The position numbers were made by a program, and so were the translations under genes. Of a stretch of 64,000 bases of DNA, positions 48,830 through 60,589 are shown piece after piece. The notes under the pieces were generated by a model, which saw only the letters and a program-made list of their open reading frames with translations, was not told the DNA's origin and searched no databases. This DNA comes from Pegea sp. RAD2-039 (Eukaryota; Chordata; Thaliacea; Salpida; Salpidae): positions 3,286,001-3,350,000 of the forward strand of contig JAQGEQ010000380.1 of NCBI GenBank assembly GCA_034620365.1. Reading direction: 5' to 3'. Every line of letters starts with the position of its first letter. The first letter of the stretch is position 1.

Positions 48830-51800
48830 ATAAAAGTGATTTTGTTAGATGATAAATAAATAAAAATGTAAATTACAAAAGTTTAATCAAAATTAAGTAC
48901 AGTTTTTTTAAGTCTAGGAATTTTTCATCAACATAATAAATGTATAATATATATTAAAGCAAATAAATATAATTATTGAATTTAATATAATGATTTTACT
49001 TCAAATTTCAAAAGTTGACCTTAATGATTTTATCATAGAATTAGAATAAACTTGATAATAGCCATAACATGATAATCATATAAGCTCACTATTAATTAAC
49101 TTTAAAAACATATAAATCAAATAGTTTTAATTATTGAATGAAAATAATGAATAAAAATATCAAAAGTAAATAAATATTTCATAACCTTTAACTAAATTCT
49201 AAAATAAATGGGAAAAAATTGACTTAAATTAAAAGGTATTAATAAAATGATAATCAATTAGTCATTAAAAGAAATTATTTTTATAGAATGCTAAAAGTCT
49301 TAAATAAATATTCAGACTTTCAGATATTCAACATTTTTAATGAATACTAAAAAGTTAAGCCAATAAAAACAATGTTAAAAAACATCATTAATATAAGTTA
49401 CAACTTAATGATTAATCAAATATAGAAATAAATACTATTAAAACTAGAAAAAGTTTACAATCATGACTAAAACATTTCAAGTTAAAACTGATCAACATTG
49501 AAATTGGTTTAATTAATTTTTTCAGTTTTTAAATAAAATTTGAAGCTCAGTACTAAACATTATTCAAAACAAAAAATCTGATAACGATTTTGTAAATATT
49601 ACACAACCACCTGTAACAGAGAAAACTCGAAATTCAACTTATAAATAAAATCTGAATAAATGTAAAAGTTATCCCCATTATAAATTCAAAGTTGTTTATT
49701 TGAGAATTATATCAAAATAAAATGTTTGTTTATAACTACTACCGTACAGGCAAATGCAGCCCTAAGCTTTTAGAAAGATAAAAATTTATCAAGATTGAGT
49801 TCTAAAAAAATATTTCTAAATAACAAATATAAAATGCTAAATTTGTAGTATAAAACAAAACATAGAAATAGTAACAACATAAAAACAACGATTTAAATTT
49901 TACTAAACTAACGAAAAACAACTTTCATAGTTGGATTTAAAGCAAAGCACTTCCTTTAAAGACAAACAAATATGAAGAAAAATTAGAAGTAAACAAGAGC
50001 AGAGCTTAGATATTCAACTGAAACCCATATTGCGTCACTTACCTAACAAAACCAACAAATATGTAGCAGCAAATGCTGCATGCTGAAGCAGGCTGCTATA
50101 ATCAGATGATTTTACTCAAGGAAAAAGTGTTTCCAAATTAAATGTAGTAAAATTACTAAGGTACTTATATAAACGCTTTTTGTTTTTAAAAAGAGTTTTG
50201 TTAAGTTTAAGGAAATTGAAAATACAAAATTAACTTTTTTTTTGTTTTTAAAGCCTTATTTTTGTAGTATAAAATTAAAAACCTCTTATCTAAAAAAATT
50301 GTTCAATAATTAAAATCTAAGAAAAAGCATTATTCTCATAAATTTGCATATAAGTAGATTAGTAAAGAACCATATTTGGAAAAAATGTTTCACTGCTATT
50401 CAAAAACACGAAAAACAAGTAATACAGTTATTAAACATAATGAATAAAACGAAAATCACTTTTTCTTAATATTTAAAGTAATTTTCCAAAATTTTACTAA
50501 CTGTTCATAAATTGTTTCAATTATTCATTTTCTTCTGGGATGAATAAGTCTGGTGTACAATTAAAAAAGCATTTATATAAAAGTAAAATGTTCTGTAGAA
50601 ATAAAAGCAGATTAGTTTAATTGAATAACAATAAATTAACCTTCAAAATAAGTTAATATCTAGATTTTATTATCAAAAATACTAATCATGAAAAATTGTA
50701 AGCTCATTTATCTACATAATTTTTTGAAATTAAATAAAACATACTATGCATAAGTAAACAAATAAATGTTATGCAAGGATACTATTTATATCGACTTTTT
50801 TGAACTTTATGTTATTTATTTATATATTTTACTGTCACAGATTGAAAAATAGTTAAACCAACATTTAAATAAACCAAGCAAAGTATAAACGTAGTACACA
50901 AATAATTGAATACATATTCTACTATTAATGATAAAAGATTTCTACTTTCCTAACGAATAAATTAAATAATTGATTAAAAGCATTACAAATCAGTTCTCTA
51001 AAAAGATTGTTAATAAGCTTTACAATTTTAAAATCACTGTAAAAAAGTTTCATATAAAAATATGTTTCAAAAAAGGAAATAAAATAAAGTTATTATTTTG
51101 TCACAAACTTCTATTCAAGTTGAAAGATTGTTTAAAAAACTGTTATCAACAAATAATGCTGGATAATATTCAAACTGGTTGTAGCATTTTCAATTAAATA
51201 CTCTTTGGAAGTAATCTTTTTTTAATTAAAAAGAAATAAGAGTTAAAATTTTATGTATGACACTGCTTCTTCTACTAAATCTAAAACTTTTGTTAAAATC
51301 TATATCAGTTCTATTTCTATGGTAAACCTGTAGTTGTTGTTGTCTAAACTTAAAAAATTGAATATAATTATATGATGAATCATTTAAGATAGCTAATAAG
51401 ACAAGTGACAACTATAAGTTTTTAATATAGAAAATGCTTTTCTCAATTTCTTCAATTAGTCAAAAAATCTATTTCTAGTTTTTATTGAAAAAATTAAAAA
51501 AACATATTTTATGTAGTTACAAGAATATAATAATTTTTTAAAAGTTATATAAATAGTCAACTATACTTATACTATGCTTATACTATTTAATTTCGATTGA
51601 GATAATTATATTATGAAAATATAGAAAGAAACAAAAAAATAGATACTTAACTTGATTTTTTTATAAGCAATGTCTGGTATTCAACTTTATCATGTTTATG
51701 AAATTATTATACTTAAAAATGATACAGTGACGAATAAACAAGTTTAACAATTCATTTGAAACTCTTTTTTAAATTATCAATTAAGACTTTTTATCTTTTA

Positions 51801-52900
51801 TTATTTGTGAATCTGTTTTTTAAATGATTTTACTGTTAAGCAGAACTCAAAAAAAACATAGCTTATTCTGTATAGGAGTGATTTTAAGAAAAAAGTTTAG
51901 ACTTTCGTAAAAATGTGGGTTCACACTATTATTTATTTATTTAGTAATTCATTTGTCAAATTTAAACTAATAAAACTATAAACTTTGACAATTAAAAGTC
52001 TTTTTTTGGTTTAATACATAATCAAAACCTTTTGACAAATGCAATATAATCTGTAAAAACTTCCGTTCATATGAGCTTGTAGAGCATAATTGCTTCAATA
52101 ATGGAAAAAAAACTTCAAATATAACTATTGTTTGTATTTCAAAAGTTGTTTGAATCCTTGAAAAAAAGATTATTTAAATTAGAGCTACTTTGATTTGAAA
52201 AACAAAAACGACTAAACAAGATGATTAAAAACCGACTAAACTAAGTTAATATATAGTATAAACATTTGCTAATTATATTTCTTACAACATTAGCTATAAA
52301 GCATTATTAAAATCGATAAAGTCAACATTTATAAGTTACCCAACTAGTTTAAATATTCTCTTATAAGACTTAGTAGTATAACGATTGAATTATTATTGTT
52401 GTAATAAACAGTAAAAAAAATCTTAGTTTGGTTTAGATACTAATGCTACAAATTTTATATCGCTCATTTTTATTTTGTTAAAAGCTGAAATATCTTTCAA
52501 ACAAAAGGAGTGAATCGGAAAAGAACAAACTATAAACAATTAACGATTTTCTTTTACGATTTTTTGACTAAAAATAATATTTTAAAAAACAAAGTACAAT
52601 CATATTTTTATTCATCTAATTTTTAATTCTATCTAAAAAATGCTCATATTTACTCACCATTGCTAAAGTGTGTTCAGATAATTTTCAAAGAAAAACTAAG
52701 TATAGCTTTTATATTTCTAAATACTAGTACTTATTCAATTACAAATTCTATTTTCACTAAGTAATTCTCGTTACTTAATAAAACACATTTTGTATCAGTG
52801 AAGAACTTTTTCAAACTTTAGTAAACAGCTAGAATGTTGAAAAATAATATCTTGAATATACTTCTGAGCGTTTATTAGAAACATATTTTTTTATTAATTT
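48830..52900. other. AT-rich desert upstream of sestrin
   Basis: Very AT-rich; no exon-like stretch apart from the possible non-coding exon near 50.05 kb. Short openings at 50970-51197 (plus) and 51226-51411 (minus) are Lys/Asn/Ile-rich and unsupported. No TGACGTCA occurs. Confidence 0.6.
50043..50110 (-). other. Possible non-coding first exon of sestrin
   Basis: On the minus strand, GC-richer sequence with GCAGCATTTGCTGC runs into GTTTTGTTAG|GTAAGTGACG, a strong donor at 50042. The sestrin ATG exon has an upstream acceptor-like AAAGTTTAG about 10 nt before the ATG, so a 5' UTR intron of about 1.2 kb would connect the two. There is no transcript support. Confidence 0.3.
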
Positions 52901-53570
52901 TTAAATTTTAGTTTGTCTATTTGTATTATTCAATAATTGGTTGCAAATGACAGATTGTAAAACTCTTTTAGCAAACAAAAACAAAATAAAGTAAGTGAAA
53001 AGATAGTGTAAAGATCTAAAGTATAAAAATTTAGCATAGGTAATATATAAAAAATAGGAACACAACAGAGGCATAAGTAAAGTATAAATTATGAATAAAA
53101 ATTTCAAAATAAGTGAAAAAATTAAAAACTGGTTGTAATATAATTTTACTCCATTAGGTTTTATTAAAGTTTTTGATTGGATTAATTTTGTAAGATGCTT
53201 ATATAATCTTGATTATAAAATCATCATAAAATATTTTTCAAAGTGAAGACTCCATACCAAGAATTTGAGCTCTAACCTAGAATGTATGCGGTCAAAAATT
53301 TTAACTATGTCTAAATATTTTTGGTCTTAAAAATATTGAAGAATTTAGTATGAAGTGGATGTACCTATTCTGAAAAAGTAATTAAGTGGTTTCATTTTTA
53401 ATAGTAAGGTATGAAGATGCCCAAATCTTTAATAGTTTGACAATGGGTAATTTTATTGTTGCTTAGATAATATAAGAAATGATGTTGGGTTGAATTTTGA
53501 AGGTTTATTTTGTTGTTAAATATATTTTATAAGAAAAGTAATATTTAATTATGTATCAACCATCATTTCA
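52900..53570 (-). mobile_element. Decayed LINE fragment (copy 2)
   Basis: The minus-strand reading contains IKDLGIFIPYY near 53435-53405, the standard LINE reverse-transcriptase thumb motif (KDLGIxIS), and DNA matching copy 3 (for example GATGTTGGGTT and TGGTATGAAGTGGAT-like strings). The part at 52920-53120 aligns with the 3' part of copies 3 and 4, so this copy has an internal deletion. Not functional. Confidence 0.68.
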
Positions 53571-54189
53571 ATAAGCCATTATTACCGTATCTAACGGCAA
53601 ACGCTAACAACAAAATAGTTGTTTAAAAGTTTGTTTTCAAACATTCAGAGTGTTTGTTCGATTTAATGTTATGCTTTGTTTACTATATTTGTAAAATATT
53701 CTGGTTATTATTAATATTTGTTTAAATTTTAGGATAAATTGTTATCACATTACTCATTATCGTTTCTATATATAATGTACATTTTGAAATATGCTTTGTT
53801 TCTTAAATTTAGTTTATTAAACTGGTTGAAATAATAAAAAAATCAAATCTTTATTTATTTTAACAAATGCAAAGGAGGCTGCCTGAAGAGAGTAATTCCT
53901 GCTAACACAAATTTTCACAAATATATACATTTATATTTAATAGATATTATATGTATATATTTGATAACTTATAGTTCTTATAATTTTAGTACTTGTTTGT
54001 TCTATAAAGATATTAAGTTTTAAATAATAAACAATTTTTGTGTAAGTAACATATTTAGAATTCTTACCGTTGTTCTTTAAGTTGATCTTTAATTTTATTT
54101 TAAATTGATATGAAAATGGTTATTTCTTTATTTGCTTTTGCCTTAGTTCTACCTTAAAATAATTTATCTCTATATTTTATTTATTTATT

Positions 54190-55720
54190 TATCTAACTTC
54201 AAATGACAAAATAATATAGCTCGTCTAGTGAACGAAAACAAAACAATAAGAGGAGAAATATAATAATAAAAAGGCATTGAGCTTCACAATTTAGCATAAT
54301 TAATATAGAAAGAGTAGAAATACTACAGAGCTTTAAATCAAATATAAATTGGGAATCAACAATTTAAGATAAGAAAATAAGTAAAAAACTAGCAGTGGTT
54401 TATATTACTTGTTAAGAAATTTACTTAAATCATTAAAAAAATAATATTTTAAAAGAAGTGATAAACTTTGATGTAGTGATAGAATTGGGAAGAAAATTCT
54501 AGGCCGTCGTTACTCTATTGAAAAAGCTATTACTCCACTGGATATGATTAAAGTTGTTCAATGAGTTAATTTTGTATGATAAGCCTTTGGGGAGGAAAGA
54601 AAGATTGAAAAGAAATTCCTATAAGAATTTATTGATCATAGAAACCATTAATAGTTTTAAATAGTAGTACAAAGTCAAAAAAAGTGTTAATATTATAAGG
54701 ATTTAATATTGAGCTATATATTTAATATTATTAACTTTTTCATATGCTCTTTTCATAACATGATATTTCAATTTAAAATGTTTAAGGATTGCATATTTAA
54801 GATGTTTAGTCTTAGCTGAATATTTCTTTTTAGTTTATCTGCAAGTTTCTTTTTTATTTTGAGAATGAGATAAGTTTATTGAGACTGTCTTTGTATGAAG
54901 GAAAGATTATGCCACATTTGAGAAAAGCTTTCTTAGTAAATGATCTTCGAATGGGCTCAATCCTTATATGGAAGACTGAAATTCTAACTTGATACAGTTG
55001 TTTATGATGAAAAGCTTTGCAGTGGTCAAGTATTTTTAGTCTTGAAACATTTGAGAATTTGGTATGAAGTAGATAAACCTATTCTAAATAATTAATTTAT
55101 GTGGTGAGTACATTTTATGTCATGAGAGATAAAGATGTCCAAGTCTTTAATCAGTTTGCATTGGGAAATTTGTTGTTGTTTATATAAAAGCCAGATGATG
55201 TTGGGTTAGAGCTTGAAGGTGTATTTATTGAAAGGTGAAAACATTTCTGAGTAGTTGTTTGAATTAAATCTATAGGTTGACTTAGAGCAAGATTGAAATG
55301 TAATTATGTTAGTTTTAAAAAGTTTGACCTCCTCTATAAAAAGCATTCAGTTATCAGAATCGTTTAGTGATTTAAAGCATTATTATTGATGAGAAGAGAG
55401 CCAATAATGCTTCTTTGAGGATCACCACTGAAAGCTCCAGGAAAACTTGAAACAGGGTTATGATGACTTCTTACTGTCTATTCTTAAGAAATTGCTCAAT
55501 CTAAGAGATGAGAGTAGGGTTAATATTAAATTGTCTAAAATGTTTAACTAAAATGAGATATTAAACTAAATCTTTACTATATGGATAATATTGGTTGTTA
55601 AGTTAAGGAATATAGTCACTGGTGGAAACAGGGCAACAGTTGATTACTGGAAGACCTTTGATTGATAATCAGAGAGTAAGTTGTATAGAAAATAAGTCAG
55701 AATTATATAACTGATAAGAC
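54190..55720 (-). mobile_element. Decayed LINE reverse-transcriptase region (copy 3, longest)
   Basis: The minus strand encodes, through several stops and shifts: SGDPQRSIIGSLL at 55429-55391, corresponding to the reverse-transcriptase motif SGVPQGSILGPLL; KDLDIFISHDIKCTHHIN near 55147-55095, the thumb motif; and NSFFNRVTTA-stop-NFLPNSITTS near 54540-54485, the C-terminal (V)WNxLP motif with Trp changed to a TAG stop. The order and orientation fit a jockey/CR1-like element lacking its 5' half. The best-conserved copy in the window. Confidence 0.8.
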
Positions 55721-55989
55721 TCTTTCAGTTGAAAGGTACATAACTGGTGGATTAATTATCAATGTTTATTTTTTATGTTTTATTATCAAACTCTAAAGTT
55801 TGATTAATGAATAGGTTGCATAACTCATACAATCATTAAACAACATTTAGTTGCTAAAACCATGTATACTTAAATTTTAATATTTTGAATTATCCTGTTT
55901 TAATTTTAACTAATTTTTAAGTAAAACAAAGTTTTTTTCTAAGACTCAAATTTATTTATTATTTATGAAACTGTTTCCAAACTTTTAAA

Positions 55990-56975
55990 ATGAATCCAAG
56001 TCCTTCAATCTTCTTATTAATGGCGAATGGACAAATAGAGTCTGCACACGTGAGTAAACTTTTTAAATCTGTTTGGGAAACTAAAGACTTATTAACTAAT
56101 AAGTTTTAATATTTTTCTAAAAATTCAAATCTTTAAGACTTGATATATGATTTGCAGTTACCAGAATTTAATGACTTGTATTGTAAGTTTTCATTTACAC
56201 ATGGACAAGATTGGGTTGTTACTAATGGCATTGAAGAAGGAATCTCTCAAATAACTAGAAAAAGCAATGATGAAAGACAATTATTTGTTTGGAACTTTCC
56301 ACTTGAAATCACATATAAAAGCACTAATCCATTTGGATGTTAGTAAACTTGTTTGTTTGATTCATGTTTAATATTCCATATTTTTAGTCTGATAAAAAAA
56401 ATATTATATTTTTATTCATAACTTTAGCAATTTTTTAGTTAACTCTAATCGATTAAACTTTCTTATATTAAGGGCCGCAGATTGTGATCAGTTGTTATGG
56501 AACTGATATGTTAGGAAGGGATGTGGTTAGAGGTTATGGAAGTACTCATTTGCCTGTTACCCCTGGTCAGCATAAAATCAAAGTACCAGTGTTTGTTCCT
56601 ATCTCGTCTTCAAGACTACAAACCTTTATTAGGTGATTTTGGTTACTTATTTCTACTTTAGAATTGAAATTTGTTTGAGCAGCTGGTTACTTGGAAGACG
56701 TCCCGAATTTGTTGACGCAAAAATTGTGGCCCAAAGTGAAGGAAGAGAAGTTTGCAGAGTCAAAACTCAGGGTCACGTGACAGTAAGTTAATATTTCTTT
56801 CTATTTTAACATTTTACTAAAAAATTGAATATTGAAATGACTCAATACGTTGTCTTAGATTAGCATCAACATAATGACTCGGGATTTAAAGAAGCTAGGT
56901 TATGATGTCACTCCTTGTGACGTCAACACTCCATCACAGGAGAACTTATCTACAAGTGCAACAGTCGTTAACTGA
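55990..56975 (+). CDS. B9D1: B9 domain-containing protein 1 (ciliary transition zone)
   Basis: Five exons: 55990-56049, 56158-56338, 56473-56632, 56683-56782, 56859-56975, all GT-AG with consistent phases. The protein begins [20 protein letters not shown] and continues [33 protein letters not shown] and [22 protein letters not shown] across the exon 2/3 junction, then [16 protein letters not shown] and [20 protein letters not shown]. This tracks human B9D1 over its full length (about 205 residues). Known role: with B9D2, MKS1 and tectonic proteins it forms the transition-zone gate at the ciliary base. The C-terminus (after [12 protein letters not shown]) is variable, as in the family. One TGACGTCA lies within the last exon, coding for part of CDVN. 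No canonical AATAAA was found close downstream; a LINE copy begins about 300 bp on. Confidence 0.96.
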
Positions 56976-57269
56976 AATTTAATTTTTATTTTTTTCATTG
57001 TTCTTAAAAAACTATTTACTTTTTATTATTGACATTTGAGTTATTTAAAATGTATTTGGAATATATAATAATATGCTGTATGATATTTTATTTGCTTTTA
57101 ATTATTTTAGCGTTTTTGTTCTTGATCAAAAATGATAATCTTTCCTAGTTGCTGTTTAACAGAATCTTTGTTCTTAAGGACAACTTATATTTTTTAATGA
57201 ACAAATTATTTAAAAGAATTTATTGTCCGAAATTAAAACTTTATACAAACTCATTTTTAATCATCTTAT

Positions 57270-58290
57270 TCAACACATCGTTGCAAATGACAAATTCTAC
57301 AGCTTTTATGGAAAACACAAAACATTATGACTGCAGAAGGCCTAAAGTTTCACAGTTTAACATGAATATTGTAAAAAAAATAACCACAATGCAGAAGCAT
57401 AAATAATTATAAATTTAAATCAAAAATACAAAATAGTAGAATAAATGAAGAAACTGACAGCATTATTAAGGAAATTATTTTAATTTATTTTCTACAAAAT
57501 ATCAAAATAAGTTGTAATCATAATGACTCTTTATATAAAGCTTTATTCAAATTGATAAAGCGACGAACAACAGCGATAAGAATACTAACGATACTTGCTA
57601 CCTACAACAAGCCTATGACTGATCTGTCTATACGATAGTTACATTCACACATTTATATCAGCGTTGAAATACTTCACTGTTACACATTTTAAATATACCA
57701 CAAGAGTCAAGAAGATTCCAAACGGTGATCTCTATATTGAAGAAGTTGTTTGCCTACTGGCTGTGAGTTGTTGAGTGAATTCATTTTGAATGACGATCTG
57801 AAAACTTATGAACGATTGGATCTTTAAGGAAGTCATTGAAGTTAAGATGACAGAAACCCTTAATAATTATAGATGTTAGTACAAGGTCGAAGAAAAGAAA
57901 TGACTTTATAATAAGCTTGTAGGGATGATCTTTGCATACAGAAAAGGGTCAAAGTTTAAAAGTAGACTCACGAAATCTTCAATTTGCTTATGCAACAAAA
58001 TTATCTAAAAGCTCTAAACTTAGTTTTAGTGTGATACAATCTGAATAGACTCTTGTATGACATCTTGACTCAAAAAGTTATTTTGAATTATTTGGAAAGC
58101 ACTTAAGACTAAACAGGCTTAGAACCTTTAAAGACCGTTTACTAGCTTGAGTGACTATCAAAAGATACATTAGACAATATAAAAACCAAATTAGATTCTA
58201 TTCAGCATTTGAAACTTTATATTCAAAAAACTTATGTAATTGTAGTTAGGAGTGTAGTTAGAATATTCTAAAGGTAATTAAAAATATTGC
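57270..58290 (-). mobile_element. Decayed LINE fragment (copy 4)
   Basis: The minus-strand reading includes NNFFNIEITVWNLL near 57760-57715, equivalent to FFSxRVxxVWNxLP, and the same 3' part as copies 2 and 3 (TGCAAATGACA..., CAGAGGCATAAATA-like strings at 57283-57410). The plus-strand opening at 57149-57406 overlaps this and is a shadow. Heavily decayed; ends adjacent to a SINE-like head copy. Confidence 0.62.
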
Positions 58291-58295
58291 TGGCT

Positions 58296-58336
58296 CACAA
58301 CATGGCCATTTTCGGCCGAAGCAGGCCATATATAAA
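58296..58336 (-). repeat. SINE-like dispersed repeat, copy C (head only)
   Basis: Plus-strand ATGGCCATTTTCGGCCGAAG followed by CAGGCCATATATA is the reverse complement of the head of copies A and B. Only about 40 bp remain. Confidence 0.6.
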
Positions 58337-58339
58337 AGA

Positions 58340-60295
58340 AGGTAATTAAAAACGTTACACTTTTTTGTAAAATATAAATTAGTCCTGGTGGTTACAGTTA
58401 ACAAGCTGCTAAGGATGATGCCATTAACAATTTTTGTCCAATTTTTCTGTTTTCAAAATTAATCATAATATTATGATTTAATCGGGAAAGAAAAAGTTTA
58501 GATATTGACATTAGGGTAAAGATATCTCCCTTAGATTTTAAAATATTTTTACAAAAATATTGCATTTAGAAAATTTAATAAACTAAAGTTTAGATTAATT
58601 TAGGTTAGGTTTTGTGGAACGTATACTCTACCAATAAAATAGGTGCATTGCTAAGTGGCTCTTTCATGAAAATTAATTGCAAAATTTTTTAGAAAATTTT
58701 TCATTTATATCTTAGTCAAATCTCTTTTTCCATTTTTATTCTGTTCAAGTGTTTACCGATTTACAATTAAATATTTTTACTGGTCATGATTATTCGAATG
58801 ATTTTTTGTAAATTTTATTAGAAAAGCATGTTATGAAAGACAAATATGATTCAAATACTTTTAAATTGTGAGAATGTGTGTTAGCGAGAGGTGCTCTTTT
58901 CAGGTCCCTCCTTCGGATTTATTGAAATAAATAAATTAGAAAAAAGAATCAATAATCACTTTCAAACAATAGAAAAATGCTCAACCAATCACAAACATGA
59001 AAATATAAATTGAAACAGAGAAGCAACAACAATATGAACTTATTTCTTGTTGCTCAACATGTTTCTAAAAACATGTTTTAAGTAGCTTGCTTCTCAATAA
59101 TTAAATATTTTAGTTTATTCATAATGAGGTTGTAATTTAAAATTTTTGAACAAATCAATCAAACGATCAGAGAAAATGTAATTTTCAGTCTTTTTCTTAT
59201 TTGTTTTGTAAGTTGACAAATAAGTTTAATAAAAAACAAGCTTCAAGACTAAATAATTGATTTTGTTAGATTTATTTATTTTTGTTCATCATCAGGAGCT
59301 TTTAAATCTGTTTTAAAATAAAACATTTTTCAAGAACTTATGTTCCTAGTTAACTTAACTTTTTGAAAATACAGTAAAGTATTAAAAGAAAAAGATAAGC
59401 AATATTTGCTGAACAAAATTCTTCTGCTAAATTTTTCTTGATTTTTAATTTGTACAAATATCAATGATTTTAAAACTGAATCTAAAACTTTTGGTTATTA
59501 AAAAAAGTAACATGAAGATGAGAGTTTCATAATTCTTCCATATTCTTCTAACTTTGTTTAAAAACATTATTAATTTCAAATAAATTTAAAAACTTATTTA
59601 AAGCAGTATTCTAAATAATAAGCAAGTTTAAATAATTTCTTCAATGTCTTAAAGTAAGTTTAATTGACAGAAAATATAATTTTGTTGTTTACATTTTTAT
59701 ATTATATACTTCCACTTTTAATTCTCTACACTACCTAAACAGTCTTCTGAGCTGATTTGATTATTTGGTAATCTAAGAATATGACTCAAATGAAAAGCTT
59801 TGAACGAAACTCAGTGTAATTTATTCGCTTACCATCTTATTACAGAAGCGAGCAACAAAAACTACTTTAATAATAAATATTTATCTATATTATCTTTTCT
59901 ATTTTAATGATTAGTTTGATGATATAAATATTTTTATGATATGATTAAACAATAAAATAAAATGCAATCAATAAAACAAGACGTTTCGTAAATGAAACTT
60001 TTGTGCTTGAGCTAAGTTTAACCCTTCTATATCAAGATAAATTTTTGTATAAATTTTAAACTGTTTCTTTATTATTTGTTATGGATTTTCTAAAATGATA
60101 CTATAAATGAAATTTGTCTACTAGTAACTCAATGAAGTTAGTCCAACAAGAACTAAGCGTAATTCTAAAATTATAATATTATAATTATCATTGTAGTGAG
60201 CTAAGCTAGAAGTTTAAATTTGATGTTTGTAAGTGTATAGGACCCCAAAATATTTGCGATACGGATAAACGCATAACTAATTTTTAAAGTTTCAT
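58340..60295. other. AT-rich spacer, no gene seen
   Basis: No supported coding exon, RNA gene or recognisable element on either strand. Base composition is uniformly AT-rich. Confidence 0.6.
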
Positions 60296-60299
60296 ACCC

Positions 60300-60585
60300 A
60301 TCTCTAGCGTTAGTCTGTTTTATGACAGCATTTCTAGAAGACGCAAAACTCCGAATTTAAACCGGAATTTGAGCCTTGTAAGCATTTCTTCACTGTACTC
60401 GGTGTCGATCTGGTAATTCCTGCGATACCAGCTAGGCGTAGCTACATCAGTTCAGATTTTTTGCTGCATAACCTTGTTGGCGTGGAGAGTAGAATCCTAC
60501 AGCATGGGCAACAACTGAATTTCCATAATTTCTGCCCTGGCTTACAGTGTCACCGTTCTCGACCAAACCAGGCCATAAAAAAAGA
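60300..60585 (-). repeat. SINE-like dispersed repeat, copy D
   Basis: The reverse complement begins ATGGCCTGGTTTGGTCGAGA, continues CCAGGGCAGAAATTATGGAA and TTCAGTTGTTGCCCATGCTG, and ends with AAATTCGGAGTTTTGCGTCT followed by TCTAGAAATGCTG and GACTAACGC. It aligns with copy B over about 250 bp and with copy A over its first 80 bp. It lacks the TA run. The head TGGTCGAGAAC loosely resembles a Pol III A box; a B box is not convincing. Confidence 0.68.
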
Positions 60586-60589
60586 AAAA

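Noticed and set aside
57149..57406. Plus-strand ORF of 85 codons after B9D1
   Set aside because: It starts from a non-ATG codon and overlaps LINE copy 4 in antisense.
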